DNA of 64,000 nucleotides, from the NCBI GenBank assembly GCA_025531455.1, contig JAMYHL010000012.1, positions 838,527 to 902,526 of the forward strand, given 5' to 3'. A program made the position numbers and the translations under genes. Source of the DNA: Apiotrichum sp. Y4204. Taxonomy: Eukaryota; Basidiomycota; Tremellomycetes; Trichosporonales; Trichosporonaceae. Under the pieces are notes generated by a model. It saw only the letters and a program-made list of their open reading frames with translations. It made no database searches and was not told the DNA's origin. How positions within the stretch are numbered: position 1 is the first letter of the stretch; each line of letters starts with the position of its first letter. This document shows positions 47,773-59,506 of this stretch, one piece after another.

Positions 47773-48115
47773 TGTGCGTTGACAGCAAAGAGTGCGATGG
47801 AATGAATGACGAACGAAGAGATCAGTGACGAAATAGAGAGGGAACTGGAGGGGTGACTTTTGAAAAGTCCCATCCGTCGTCGAGACATTTGGCTGGATTC
47901 TCGTGTGCCACGCGCGTGGAATGACTCGACCCAGCTCGATTGACGCCTCTTCCCAAAACCCATCCCCTCGACGATTCTTGCTCATCAACAACATTTCTCT
48001 TCCTTCTCCTCCTCATTCTCTCTTTCTCTCTCGAATCGTCGTTGTTCTCTCAACCAGACTCACGTCTGGCACTACTTCCACCTATTAATACCTGCGCGCT
48101 CGGAACACACCCACC
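47773..48115. promoter_or_regulatory. Compact divergent promoter, PCC1 / UBC12
   Basis: Only 343 bp separate the two start codons, so promoter elements must be shared or interleaved. On the plus strand the last 150 bp are CT-rich, a common fungal leader feature. No TATA match is seen. Confidence 0.5.
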
Positions 48116-49260
48116 ATGATCAAGGTATGTGGCCCGTTGCCGTTACCAAGTCCATGCTGACGCTCGTGTCCGCTCACGCCGCTGCACCCTTTCGCGCCAC
48201 CCGTCTCGTCTTCGCGTCGTTCCTCCCCCGACTACCATCATTACCCGACTGCGTGCCGCCCTTCCCGTACCCGGAACCAACGCTTGATTATCTGCGCACC
48301 AACAGATCTGGTCGCTCAAGAAGGACCAGGAGGCGGCGAACAAGAAGAAGCCGAAGACGACGGCCGCCCAGCTGCGCGTGCAGAAGGGTGAGTTAGCGGG
48401 AGGCAGGAGGCGTGCAAGGCCGTGCTGTGCTATATGCGAGGAATCAGCACATTGCGTCTTGCGCGCCGGCCCAATTCGCGGAAAACGGCGATAACAAGGC
48501 TGACTTCAGACCTTACCGAGCTCGAGATGCCCGATACCATGGAGATGAAGTTCCCGGATCCGGCTGACGTGCTCAACTTCAATCTCACCATCACCCCGGA
48601 CGAGGGTGAGTATGGGGTGTAGGAGTGGTCGGTGATTAGCGGCTGTCGAGAAGGCGGAGAGGGAGTTGTGGTCGGTGCTCGTCAGCAACGGTTGTCTCAT
48701 CATCTGTGATGATACCCCTACTGTCAGACGTCGACGCTGAAATCACCTCGACCAAACTGATCTAATCACTAACACGCAGGCATCTACAAGGGCGGTGTCT
48801 TCCCCTTCACCTTTGCCATCAACCAGAACTACCCGCACGAGCCGCCCAAGGTCCGCTGTACCCAGAAGGTGGGTGAGCAAAAGGTCTTTCACCCACTGAC
48901 GGCAGATCTACCACCCCAACCTTGATCTCGAGGGCAATGTCTGCCTGAACATTCTTCGCGAAGACTGGAAGCCGGTACTTAACCTCTCATCCGTCATGGT
49001 CGGCCTCCAGTACCTCTTCCTCGAGCCAAACCCAGACGACCCGTTGAACAAGGGTGAGTGCAGAGAGATGTTTGAGCTGCGTCGAACCTTTCTTTAGCTC
49101 TAGACTGCGTCTCCCTGCCTCCGAGAACGCAGTAGCGCTGACTTGTACAGAGGCGGCAGAGGACCTGCGCCGCAACCGCGACGCGTTTGCCAACAACGCC
49201 AAGACGGCGATGCGGGGCGGAACAGTGCGTGGCGAGACGTTTGACCGCGTCTTGAAGTAG
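48116..49260 (+). CDS. UBC12: NEDD8-conjugating enzyme Ubc12
   Basis: Six exons (48116-48124, 48306-48387, 48510-48605, 48780-48868, 48906-49053, 49151-49260) give 177 aa. The start [11 protein letters not shown] is the Ubc12-specific N-terminal extension that docks the NEDD8 E1. The E2 core follows with the active site [16 protein letters not shown], catalytic Cys105, the HPN motif at residues 95-97, and the C-terminal helices. Ubc12 passes Rub1/NEDD8 to cullins and so activates cullin-RING ubiquitin ligases. The first exon is only nine nucleotides (Met-Ile-Lys), right at the functional N-terminus. The fourth intron is 37 nt. Confidence 0.96.
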
Positions 49261-49522
49261 AGACTCTGAGCAGGAGGATGAAGCGCGGACGAGGAAGATC
49301 ATGTCAGCAGTGGCGGTTGTGCATTCGGCGCGCATCACGGGAGGCGGTCTACCCCTCTCGTCAGACAGATTTGTATACATGGTGCATGGCATCTACATGT
49401 GCGGCAAGGAGGGACTATGCGGTGGTGAATGAGAGACAGTGATGCAGATGGAAGACCTTGGTGGTTGGGGTGGAATAGGGGGGGGAGATGAAGAGAAAAT
49501 CACAACTAATAAACGGCACCGC

Positions 49523-51070
49523 TCACTTCTTGCCAGCCTTTTGCCGCCCGGCCCACCACTTGCGCACCTTTGCCCACGAGTACACCACGCTCTTGGCAAA
49601 GCCGGCAGTGACCAGGCCCTTGAAGCTCTGCGCGAGGGCGGGCCCACGGATAATATTCCGCACCTCGTTGCCCAGACTCTCGCGCCACCCCTCGCTGCGC
49701 GCGACGCGCCGCCAAAACTCGGCGTCGTCCCAGCTCGCCCACGGCTCGCCCGCCTCGCGGGCCTCGCGGCGGCGCGACGCGTCCTCCTTCCGCGCGGCTG
49801 CGACCTCTTTGTCTACCAGCGACCCAGCCACTGTTGGGCGGAAGCGCGCGGCGAGCGCGCGCCGCAGCTTGACGGGCAGGGCGGAGAGGAGCGTTGCGTG
49901 GTGATCGGCTGTACTCGGTTGCTGCCGTCAGAACGTGTACTATAGGCGCTTATGCCTCGGCACTCGACTCACCTCCATGAGCACCTCGCCCTCGCCGCGC
50001 CACTCGCGGATCCCGCGCATCCGGTCGCCGTGCCACCGTATCCCGACGGGGGCGAGGTATGGGGCATACAGCCTGCGGAATCCATCGAGGACGCCTGGTC
50101 CGCGCACGATATTCTTCACCTTTTCCGGGTTCTCGGCGCCGGGAACGCTCATTCGCGGGTCGCCGCTGTAGCTGATGCCCGCGATTTGCTCATAGAGCTG
50201 CAGCTCGGTAAATGTGGGAGGAAGCTGGAGGAGCGCGAGAGTAAGTGCTGAGCGGATGTTGGCGCCGAGTGCGGGGCGCAGAGTCTCGACACACGCGAGG
50301 CCGAGTACCGGCTTGTGTAGCCGCCCCGAGACGTAGAGCGTGTCCCATCTCTCGAGGTCGCGCTGCAGGACGGGCGTCGAGATTACGCCGTACTTGACTT
50401 CCTGGTCGTCAGTGGGAGGACAGCTGTGAATGGCAATTGGCGCCATTCAGGAGTCGCAAGATATGCTGTGCGAGAAAAGTTTACAGCATAACCAACGCTG
50501 AGGCCACTCACCAGATCCCCAAACTTGACCATGGTGACGTACCACATGCCCGCGCCGAAGCGGTCCGTCATCCACCCGACGACGTTGGGGCCGAGAACGC
50601 GCGCGTACAGCGGATAGTGTTTTGGAAACTGCCGGAGGTTTGCAGCATGGAAAGCTGCCGCCGAGGGCGTCGCGATGATAAAGTCCGTGAGGGGCGGAGG
50701 CTGCGATCAGACGAGATACTGTGCGGTTGAGAGATGGCCCGAACCGCCAGCTGCGAGATGCCACCCGCGCCGGCGATTTACCACACACCATGACTCACCC
50801 CCGACTTGTTGGCCTGGGCAATGACTCCGCTTCCATACGCGACCGCGAGATCTATCGGCGCGTCGAACGCATCAATGACGGGGCGGAAGCGCGCGTACCC
50901 CTCCTGCTCGCCAGTTGTCGTCGGGCGGCCGGCAAGCCACGGCGGGTGTCGGCCCGAGGTGGAGAGCGGGCGGAGGAGGAGATACCCCGTCCGTACCCTC
51001 GGGCGGGCAAGGAGGGTTATCTGGAGTCAGTTGGGATTACGGGGGGGGAGCGTACGCTGCGGAGGGACAT
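49523..51070 (-). CDS. TAM41: Mitochondrial CDP-diacylglycerol synthase Tam41
   Basis: Five exons (51056-51070, 50799-51020, 50512-50700, 49973-50401, 49523-49921), all phase 0, give 417 aa. Removing the 35-nt first intron creates a classical presequence (MSLRSITLLARPRVRTGYLL). The nucleotidyltransferase core shows LAVAYGSGV (GSG at about 68-70) and an Asp in LTDFIIATP (about 85). KYGVISTPVLQRDLERWDTLY and LYVSGRLHKPV are Tam41 signatures. Tam41 makes CDP-diacylglycerol from phosphatidic acid and CTP at the matrix side of the inner membrane, the first step toward cardiolipin. The C-terminal basic Trp-rich tail probably binds the membrane. It is divergent from SAP18. Confidence 0.93.
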
Positions 51071-51638
51071 TGCGCGGGAAAGTCACACGACCACCGGGAG
51101 AGGCGCAGAGATGGGTGAAACTCGGGGCGGATAGCAGCCGCTCCTCAGTCCGTGCTTCCAGCTGCGCGACACCGTTCGCGTGCGTCGAATGTCGAGGATC
51201 GAATCGACGAGGATAGAGTCGAGATGCAATGCAGATGCAGGTGAAGAAGTGAAGGCAGTCGCCTTGTCTCATCCGAATGCCCCGAATGCTCTCGATGTCC
51301 CACACACTTGACTTTTTGTTGTCGTCGTTCTTGGCGCCCGGGCCCGGATTTGCCGAGGCATGAAGACCGCGTGGCTTTACATAATGAGACCAGGTTGGCC
51401 ACCGAACTTGGCACAGTGAAAGTGGAATGGAATGTTGAAAGTCAACAGTCAGAGTTCAGTCGTCACAGCTTGTCTCCATCAACTTCTTCTCCGTCGCTAT
51501 CTGACCCAGTGCCGACGCTTGTTCTCTCCGGACGACAAAGAAACCCATCTCAAAAGGACGACTGGCGCGTATTGTGGACCTCGTCGCCTTCCGTCGCGAG
51601 CTCTCATCAACAACAACAAGCAGCGATCTCCACTCCCC
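51071..51638. promoter_or_regulatory. Divergent promoter region, TAM41 / SAP18
   Basis: 568 bp between two start codons. The part next to SAP18 is CT/CAA-rich. No further element is recognised. Confidence 0.4.
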
Positions 51639-52512
51639 ATGTCGCGTTCTCCGTCGCCGGACCGCGCGCGTTCGCGGAGCCGCTCCCGAACCGTCTCTCC
51701 GGACCCCGAGGCAGAAGTGCGTCGATCATGGGTTTGAAGCTAACGCCCAGGCATGCCCCTTTCTCATCCGCGTGTTCGTTACCAAAGGAAAGCACACGCC
51801 GCTGATGGACTTTGACGACGGGCGGTTTCCTGTCGCGGACGAGTTCCAGGTGTATGGATGGTGGGTGAATCACTCATCTCTTTGCTGACCCACCAGGAAA
51901 CATTCGACGCCGACATCCCTGATTCAACAGCTGTACTCTGTCTTCCCCGCGCCGTATCGCTCCTCGGCGGCACGCTACACCTTTCGGCATGTATACGTCG
52001 ACGCAAGCGAGCGCGGGCTGTACAAGAGCAAGGACATTGTCAACTTTTCCGGACGCGACTTTATGGCGACTGTCGGATCGGCACACGAAAACGGAATGGA
52101 CATGGACCACGAGCTGCACGATGTCGACAGGCGCGGGAAGCACGTCGAGGAGAGGACGCTCGACGGCTACGGCTTTGTCATTGGCGACCTGCTCAGTGTG
52201 GCGGTCATGATTCCCGAGCCGCGCGCGCCGCCAGCAACAGCAGGTACGACTTCGATTCGCGGCGCGTCGATCCGCGACCGCATGAGTGGGCCGGTGGGCG
52301 ACCGCGATGCGCCGCCGCACACGCGGGGCTGGGGCCGCGGGCAGTCTCACGGGTGGAAAGACCGCGACGGCCCAACACGCGCACCGGAGGGCAGCTGGCG
52401 TGCCGACCCGCCGCACCGACGCGAGCGCCGCGCATCGCCTGACGTCGGACGGAACCGCAGTCGAAGCCCGCCCCCGCGGCGCGAGAGCTGGGCACAGAGA
52501 TACCGTGACTAG
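51639..52512 (+). CDS. SAP18-family protein with SR-like N- and C-terminal extensions
   Basis: Three exons (51639-51716, 51751-51860, 51897-52512) give 267 aa. Residues 27 to about 165 match the SAP18 ubiquitin-like fold: ACPFLIRVFVTKGKH, VADEFQVYGWKHSTPTSLIQ, YSVFPAPYRSSAARYTFRHV, and ERTLDGYGFVIGDLLSVAVM. SAP18 works in the Sin3 deacetylase complex and in the ASAP/PSAP exon-junction-linked splicing complexes. The first exon is a pure Arg/Ser/Pro stretch, and the C-terminus is Arg/Gly/Ser-rich, ending in an RSRSPPPRR motif. The protein is nearly twice the usual length (human SAP18 is about 150 aa), with the tails pointing to the splicing role. Both introns are 34-36 nt. Confidence 0.9.
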
Positions 52513-53486
52513 AGGATGCCATGGGATTGCAGTTGATGAGATGTGCTAGATGTGGTTGCGAGGGGAAGTCAGTCTGAGCTCTACAGCTTCTGCTGCCACT
52601 GCGACACGCAATGCTCACCGGGCATGGACGAGCAAGATTGTTTGTCGTTGGGTGCCGAGGACGGGGGGGGGGGAGAGTCTTGGGGGGTTGTTCAGATGCA
52701 TCATTAATACTTGGTCGCCTGTCCCTGGACTGGCACCAACATTTTGGTCCCGCTAAATGGAAGTCTTATGGAGTCAGTAGAGCAACTAGGAGTCCTTTTA
52801 TGCACCATTAGAAATAATCAGTGAGTGGGGTGAAGGGGGGCAAGTGTGGCATTATCAACAGGGCACTGGTTCAAAAAAAAGGGGGGCCCGTGCTCCCGAA
52901 GGAACGGAGGGAAGGAGAGAAGGAGGGAAGGAAGGAAGGAAGAATGGGAGAGGGAAGGCAACCGAGGGAAGGAAGGCCGAGAGGGGGGAGGGAAGGCACG
53001 ATTCGGGAGGAGGGAAGGCGGTTGGAAGCACGCGCCGCAGCGCACACACACTGTAGAGCTGTAGCTGAGTGGACCGGCGTGGTGCAATGTGCCCCTTCCT
53101 CCCGGGTCCATTGCCATTATACAGGTGCGCAGGAACCAGAACAGCGTGGTGCTGAGGCTTGGGACTGCTCGATCATCATCATTACAAGGACCACCACCAT
53201 CAACATCAGTCTCTTCACCACCACCCTCCTTGTCCTCGCCACCCCCCCACACACAACAGACCAAACACACATACAAATCTCACCCCTGTCTCTCGTTCCC
53301 CCGTCTCAGTCTCCCCCTTCACACACACACACGCACCGTCACTCTCCCTCCACATTTACAGCTTGCCAGTGTTTTGGCTCGTACCACCCCGCCTCGGCTC
53401 CCGCTTTCCACCGTCCCATCGCATCAAGTCCGTCTGTCCACCACAACACCTCCCACCCCCTTCCCTTCGTCTTACAACCCCTCATC
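52513..53486 (+). promoter_or_regulatory. Upstream region and long CA/CT-rich leader of the YPK1-type kinase gene
   Basis: The first half has a G-rich/GGAAGG purine repeat (about 52865-53030). The 300 bp before the kinase ATG are almost free of G and made of CCA, CA and CT repeats, typical of highly expressed fungal genes with long leaders. No gene is seen. Confidence 0.5.
52905..53025. repeat. GGAAGG purine-rich low-complexity tract
   Basis: The plus strand is almost all purine with repeated GGAAGGAAGG units. It could form triplex-type structure and is a likely source of alignment noise. Confidence 0.7.
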
Positions 53487-55751
53487 ATGTCGTCCTGGAA
53501 GATTGGAAAGAGTGAGTGCATGCGCTTGCATCTTGGCGCGCGCAACAAGCACACCCTTGCCCTCGATACCAATGCTGACGCAACAACCTCTCGTTCTACC
53601 TTCCTTTCCGCGTCGTCTCCACATTGCAAACGACACTCAACCTCTTGTGAACCCACTCGTGTCTTCATCGCACAAATTCAACGTTTCTCGCGCTCCACGT
53701 CGCTCCACCCCATGCATTCCCACACCATCGAAACCATCGTGTCGCCGCGCTCCCTTTACCGCGCACCTACGCCCACTCCCAGAGTTCAAGGAGGGCGGCC
53801 TTCTCTCGTCTAAAAGCCACACTGCTTCTCCCGCCTCCGAGTCGCGCTCCACCACTCCCACGCCGGGCAACCCCCGGCCTGGAGAGTCTGCCTCGGCATC
53901 TACCGAGGCGGTCGTTCCCCCCGTTGCGCGGAGCGGTATCCTGCGCATCCGTGTGACAGCCGGAAAGGGCCTCAGCCTCCCCCAGGGTGGTAAGTTGTGC
54001 TGCGGAGGTGCTGCGGAGCTCCATACCAGTCGGCAGCTCCAACCGGCGTCCAATGCAACCGCACAGACACCGCTGACGCATATAGTTCCCGTTCCCGCGT
54101 GCGTCCAGAACGCGCTCGCACAGCACCCGACGTCAGCGCTCAGCTCGTCGCTCTCGTCTTCCCCGCGCGTCCTCCAGCACCAGCGGAATGGTTCCGTCCA
54201 GCGTGATGGTGTGCAGCGCAAGCAGCTCTGGTGGCTGCCATATGTCGTTCTCGAGTTCGACAAGAACGAAGTGCTTGTCGATGCGCTCGGAGGCGACCTG
54301 AACAACCCGGTATGGATGTACAGTGCGACATTTGACGTGTCCCGTGTCTCGGAGATTGCCATCAGCGCATACCTGCGTTCGACACCGCCCCGCTCCGGCG
54401 ACGTCTCGGACATGGGCAACTCGGACCTCAACCTCGGCGGTATCCGCTTCATCCCGGACCTCGAGAGCATGCGGCTTACGGACGAGTGGATCCCTATCAC
54501 AAGCGGCTCGGGTGCGATCCACGTCCAGGTCTCGTTCAAGCCCGCCCAGGGACAGCCCTTGACAATCGACTCGTTTGAGCTCCTCAAGGTCATTGGCAAG
54601 GGATCGTTTGGAAAGGTGGGTGATGGACTCTGCGCCCACCCAATGCTCACCATCAGGTCATGCAGGTCCGCAAGCGCGACACATCTCGAATCTACGCTCT
54701 CAAGACGATCCGCAAGGCACACATTGTGTCGCGTTCAGAAGTGACACACACGCTCGCGGAGCGGACTGTGCTCGCCCAGGTCAACAACCCGTTCATTGTG
54801 CCGCTCAAGTTTTCGTTCCAGTCCAAAGAGAAGCTCTACCTGGTGCTCGCGTTCGTCAATGGCGGGGAGCTTTTCCACCACCTCCAGCGCGAGGGCAAGT
54901 TTAACGAGACGCGGTCGCGTTTCTACGCCGCCGAGCTCCTGCTGGCACTCGAGCATCTCCACGGCTTCAACGTCGTGTACCGTGACCTCAAGCCGGAGAA
55001 CATCCTGCTCGACTACACAGGCCACATTGCGCTGTGCGACTTTGGTCTCTGCAAACTCAATATGAGCGCAAATGACACAACCAACACCTTCTGCGGAACG
55101 CCCGAGTACCTTGCTCCGGAACTGCTCAGCGGGCACGGCTACACCAAGTGCGTCGACTGGTGGACCCTGGGTGTGCTGCTGTACGAGATGGTGAGTGCCT
55201 TGCGTTGGGAAATGTGGCCTGGATATATACTCATTGCAGCTCACCGGTCTCCCGCCGTTCTATGACGAGAACACCAACGAAATGTACCGCAAGATTCTCT
55301 CTGACCCTCTGCGCTTCCCCGAGGAGGTCGGCTCGGAGGCACGCTCGCTGCTCACGCGTCTTCTTGACCGTGACCCATCGCGGCGATTGGGTGTCAACGG
55401 GGCGCAGGAGATCAAGGACCACCCCTTCTTTGCGCGCCACATCGACTTCAAGAAGCTGCTCGCCAAGAAGATTCCGCCTCCGTTCAAGCCCGCCGTCGCA
55501 AGCGCAATCGACACGAGCAACTTTGACGAGGAGTTTACGTCCGAAGTGCCCCAGGACTCCGTCGTCGCCGACTCGCATCTCTCACAGACCGTCCAGCAGC
55601 AGTTGTGAGTAGAGAAGCGGTCTTGGATGGACCTCACCTTTCTCTCCATCCAGGCGTCAGCCCATGTTGTTCTACTTTGTATCCGCTAACCCGCAGCGAA
55701 GGCTTCTCTTGGTCCGTGTCGCCTCTCGGCGAGTCTGTCGGACGGTATTAA
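53487..55751 (+). CDS. YPK1: AGC protein kinase Ypk1/Gad8 (TORC2 effector)
   Basis: Six exons (53487-53511, 53783-53989, 54086-54615, 54657-55190, 55240-55604, 55697-55751) give 571 aa. The start [14 protein letters not shown] is the conserved Ypk/Gad8 N-terminus. A C2-like region follows (about residues 50-235, with [20 protein letters not shown]). The kinase domain has GKGSFGK, Lys270, YRDLKPEN with Asp364, DFG with Asp382, and the activation loop [10 protein letters not shown] with Thr398 (PDK1 site). The turn motif region is [17 protein letters not shown] and the hydrophobic motif is FEGFSW with Ser558. Ypk1 is phosphorylated by TORC2 and controls sphingolipid and membrane homeostasis. 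Sch9 is the main alternative, but the N-terminus and [11 protein letters not shown] tail favour Ypk1/Gad8. Confidence 0.94.
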
Positions 55752-56244
55752 GCTCCTCAGCCCAGTGCCCCGCATGCTGATGCTGTTTCGTGCTGTCTCT
55801 CCCATAGCATTTCGTGTACTCGTATCGCGCAACCATAACCCCAGCACCACGCATCCCATTGGGATGCTGTTATACCCCATGCATGTACCAGTGCGCGAAC
55901 GGGAGTAGTCAAGTGGGTGGAGGATTATGTTGCTGGGCGAGTTGTCGGCGGATCCCGCCCCAGAAGAGTGGGATCATCGGAGCTGACTAATAACCTAATC
56001 AATCATGTGCGGCGAGCACTGTGCATGAATTCGCGCCCCCAGCCGAGCTGCGATTGACAGACTCACGACTTGATTGCTACCATGTGCTGAACCTCGCTTA
56101 TCACGATGTCATGGGACAACATGCTAGACATCAACAGATACACGACGTCATATAGGCGTCCTCACGGTTTGCTGATAAATACCACGACCCCATTGACCAG
56201 TTTCCCACTTTCATTTCCTCACACTCGTACATATCACACTCACG
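55752..56244. other. Spacer between the kinase gene and the GFA-family gene
   Basis: 493 bp, tandem orientation. A weak TATA-like GATAAATA lies near 56170, about 70 bp before the next ATG. No gene is seen. Confidence 0.5.
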
Positions 56245-56805
56245 ATGATTGAAGCACACTGCAACTGCCGCAGCATCAAGATCACGACCGACGCCACGCC
56301 AGGCGACGGCGTCGTCTGCCGTGCGTGCACCTTTCCGGCCCCAGAACCCCACTAACAGCAGACTGCACCGACTGCCGCGGCTTCACCGGCTCGCTGTGAG
56401 CAACATTTGTCGCTTCTTACTATCTGGTGCTCATCCCAGCTGCGCGGTGTACGTCCCGTTCCCAAAGGACAAGGTCAAAATCACAGGCCTCCCGAGCGCA
56501 TGGGAGAAGAAGGCGGACAGCGGGCGAAAGTTTGAGCGTTTCTTCTGCGGCTCGTGCGGATCGTACGTGAAGCGCACTAGTCCTGGAACTATATACTCAT
56601 CCTAGGTCGCTGTACGATATCGGCGAGGTCGAGCCGGACATGCTGTACCTCCACGGCGGTGGGTGCGTCCTAGGGCCGGTTACTGATCGCAGGGACGCTC
56701 CCGCCCGGCTCGATCCCCGAGCCCAAGATTGTTATTTATGCGCGCAATATGGAAAAGTGGGAGCCCACGCTTGAGAGGTGTAAGGTGTTCCAGGGGGGTA
56801 ATTAG
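56245..56805 (+). CDS. GFA-domain zinc protein (glutathione-dependent formaldehyde-activating / CENP-V family)
   Basis: Five exons (56245-56320, 56362-56395, 56440-56562, 56606-56658, 56693-56805) give 132 aa. The GFA zinc-ligand pattern is complete: AHCNCRS near the start, CHCTDCRGFTGSL, and FFCGSCGSSLYD. It is followed by the usual MLYLHGGTLPP and EPKIVIYARN segments. Family members bind two structural/catalytic zincs and are annotated as glutathione-dependent formaldehyde-activating enzymes; many have other or unknown substrates, so the reaction is uncertain. Four introns of 34-44 nt split a 132-residue protein, and exon 2 is 34 nt. Confidence 0.87.
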
Positions 56806-57246
56806 GCGAACGGGAGATGAGGTTGAGGGTTGTGCTGTGGTGTCCGCGGGTGAGGTTGTAGCGGGGCGAAAACAAATGCAAACCCTTCTCTTATTCCATC
56901 CGGGCAGTATGTGTCTTATCGTGTTTTTAGTGTTCACTGCTGTCGTGTCGAGCTGCATGTATGCATCCTTGCGCTGGATCAAGATCAGAGCTTTCGTCGA
57001 CCTCGCGAGAGCGTGGTCCACGACGCTGGAGGCTTCGGACCCGACTCGTGCGGCCATGACGATGTGGGGCTCCACACCTCGTGCTCCAATGTGCCACATG
57101 CTTCGATTCCCATCTCGCACCTTCCCCCCCCCCTTCACAACGAGCTCATATATCATCAACGTGCTACATCTCTCCACTCTCCATCTCTCTTCTTTCTCAT
57201 CACAAACCTTTACAACACCAAAGCAACGTATACTATAATACCAGAC
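56806..57246. other. Spacer upstream of the ETT1-like gene
   Basis: 441 bp, tandem orientation. The last 130 bp before the ATG are CT-rich. No gene is seen. Confidence 0.5.
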
Positions 57247-59294
57247 ATGCCACCCCGACTCCCATCCAAGCGCCGCACAAAGGACGAGGGCTCCGGGCGG
57301 CCCGCGAAGAAGGCGGCCGAGGAGCGCACGTACGACACGCTCGAGGACGCGATGGAGGGCGGCGTCGAGATGGAGGAGAAGGCCGAGAGGTGGCGTGATG
57401 GCGAGAAGGTGGGTTTCAAATTTTATGAGCCGGTGGGGGGACGTGCGTGAGCGGAGAACAAGGACAACATCTGGATGGTCAAACGCGCTTTCTCGGCACT
57501 TTCCCGGCGATACGTTTTGGCCCAGGCTGATCCCCAGGCGCAAAAGTTCTACGAACAGGCGCGCGACCTGTACCAGAAGGCAATGCAGTTCAACGACAAG
57601 GACTTTGGCGCGCTGTACAACCTGTGAGTCTGGTGGACTGAGTACACGGTCATCTACCAGACACTGACCGCAGTGCGCGCGTGCAGCTCATTCTGGCGAC
57701 GCAGTTCGCCCTCCCACCAAGCAACCTGGACTTGTACTCGTCTGCCGTGTCTCTCTTCCACCAGGCTCTGAGCGCGACGACCAACCCCTTCCAGCGCGGT
57801 GAGGCGGCGTTCAACCTTGCGCAGGCGCTTGCGTCGTTTGCAGACGTCACCGACGAGCTCGAGGGCGCGTCGGGAGCTGAGGCGTCCCGCGAGTTCCGCC
57901 AGACCGCCGTCAAGATGCTCGGGCCCGTGCTCGCTACCCAGATGATGTGGCTCCAGGGTCAGGCGCAGCAGCAGGCTGCTGGCACGGCGGGAGAGGGAGG
58001 CGAGGGTGCAGCGGCGGCCGCGACCGCCGCGTCTGAGACGCCGGCAGCTGCCGCTGCGGCCCCCGCAGACGAGAGCATGGATGTCGAGGAAAAGGCCGAT
58101 GAGGGAGAGAAGATCGAGGTAGATGGTGAGGACAAGGCCGGCGAATCGTCGTCGGCCGCGGCTCCGTCTGCCGTTAGCACAGAGAACGCACCCACCCCGG
58201 ACGCCCTCGTCGACACCGTGCTCCTCCTTGTCGACCTCGGCACGACCCTCTGGGACTCGGTTACCCCTCCCCAGCCGCCGTCCGAGAGCGAGCAGGAGTC
58301 GACCCGCGAGATGATCGAGACGGCACGTAGCTTCGCTCCGGAGAACCGCGAGGGCGAGCTCGACCTCGCCGAGACCAAGGTCCTCCTCACCTTTGACTCG
58401 ATCATGTGGGACATTTACCGCGATCAGGTGCAGCCCGGCATGAAGATTGAGCGCAACGGCGAGGTGGCCGTCAAGGCGCTTCAGCGCATCCTGCAGAGCC
58501 TCGACAGCCAGTCGCAGGACGACCCGACACTGCGCGCGGACCTTCTCGCCACGATGGCCAACACGCAGCTGAGCGCCGCGCAGCGGTACATTGCGCTCGC
58601 GAAGAAGTTCCAGCCTGCGCAGGAGTACGGCGAGGGCGCGTGGCGCGAACTCACCGCCGCCGCGGGCAACTACAACAGTGCGCTCAAGATCCCCGTCTCC
58701 GCCACGACGCCAAAGGAGTTCCGCCCAAGCTGCTATCTCCAGCTGCTAAAGAACACTCTGAGCCGCGCGCGCCTCGCGCCAATCAATGAGACGGCCGCGC
58801 GCAACGCCCAGGCTCTCCTCGACAACTGCTCGGCGTACGGCGCCAAGGCGTCCGAGGCGCTTGGATGGAACTTCCCGCGCCTCCCGTCGTCCAAGACGGG
58901 CATGACGCCATTCTACTCTCCGGCGCTCGACCCGCCGCACCCCGCGGGGTGGGACATGGAGATGCTTGCGCGCGACGTGCCGCTTACGACGCTGCGTGTG
59001 TGCTTCTACGCGATGCAGGGCGAAATCCTCAAGGAGGCCGGCACCAAGGAGATGTACGAGGTGGCCGCCCAGAGCATTGTCGACGCGGTCACCAGCGTGC
59101 CGTCCGGGGAGCGGCGGCTGATGCCGCGCGACATTGACCGCTTTATCGGCGACATTGAGGACGAGGAGGGCAAGATCTCCCCCGAGGAGGACGCGTGGTG
59201 GAAGCAGGTTGGGCAGGGTATCCGCAAGGGCCTCGATGCCGACACGTCCAAGGCCGCACAGGCCATTGCCAACATGTTTGGCGGTGAGGCATAA
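57247..59294 (+). CDS. TPR-like protein, ETT1-like (enhancer of translation termination)
   Basis: Three exons (57247-57408, 57538-57623, 57674-59294) give 622 aa. A basic nuclear-type N-terminus (LPSKRRTKDEGSGRPAKKA) is followed by DTLEDAMEGGVEMEEKAERW and KFYEQARDLYQKAMQFN, the start of a TPR-type helical array that continues to the end. A low-complexity Ala/Glu/Asp insert occupies about residues 180-260. The layout matches fungal Ett1, a nuclear protein that affects stop-codon readthrough and acts with the Tpa1 pathway; recognition is from general pattern. Exon 2 has two acceptors in the same phase (57526 or 57538); using the first would add four residues. Confidence 0.65.
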
Positions 59295-59506
59295 GAAACT
59301 TAGGATTAACAAGCAAAAAGCCCAAAATGGTCATCTAGAGCAGCTGTACAGTGATGCATGATTTGTAACCGGTCTAGTACAAGAGAGCCATGAACAAGAG
59401 TCAGGAGAAGGAGAACGGGAGAATGTCCAGCAGGCCAGCAAGCAGTCAACTAGCATTCCTGGGTGTGGCGGCGGGCAGCCGGCGACCATCACCGAGGCTA
59501 CGGCGG

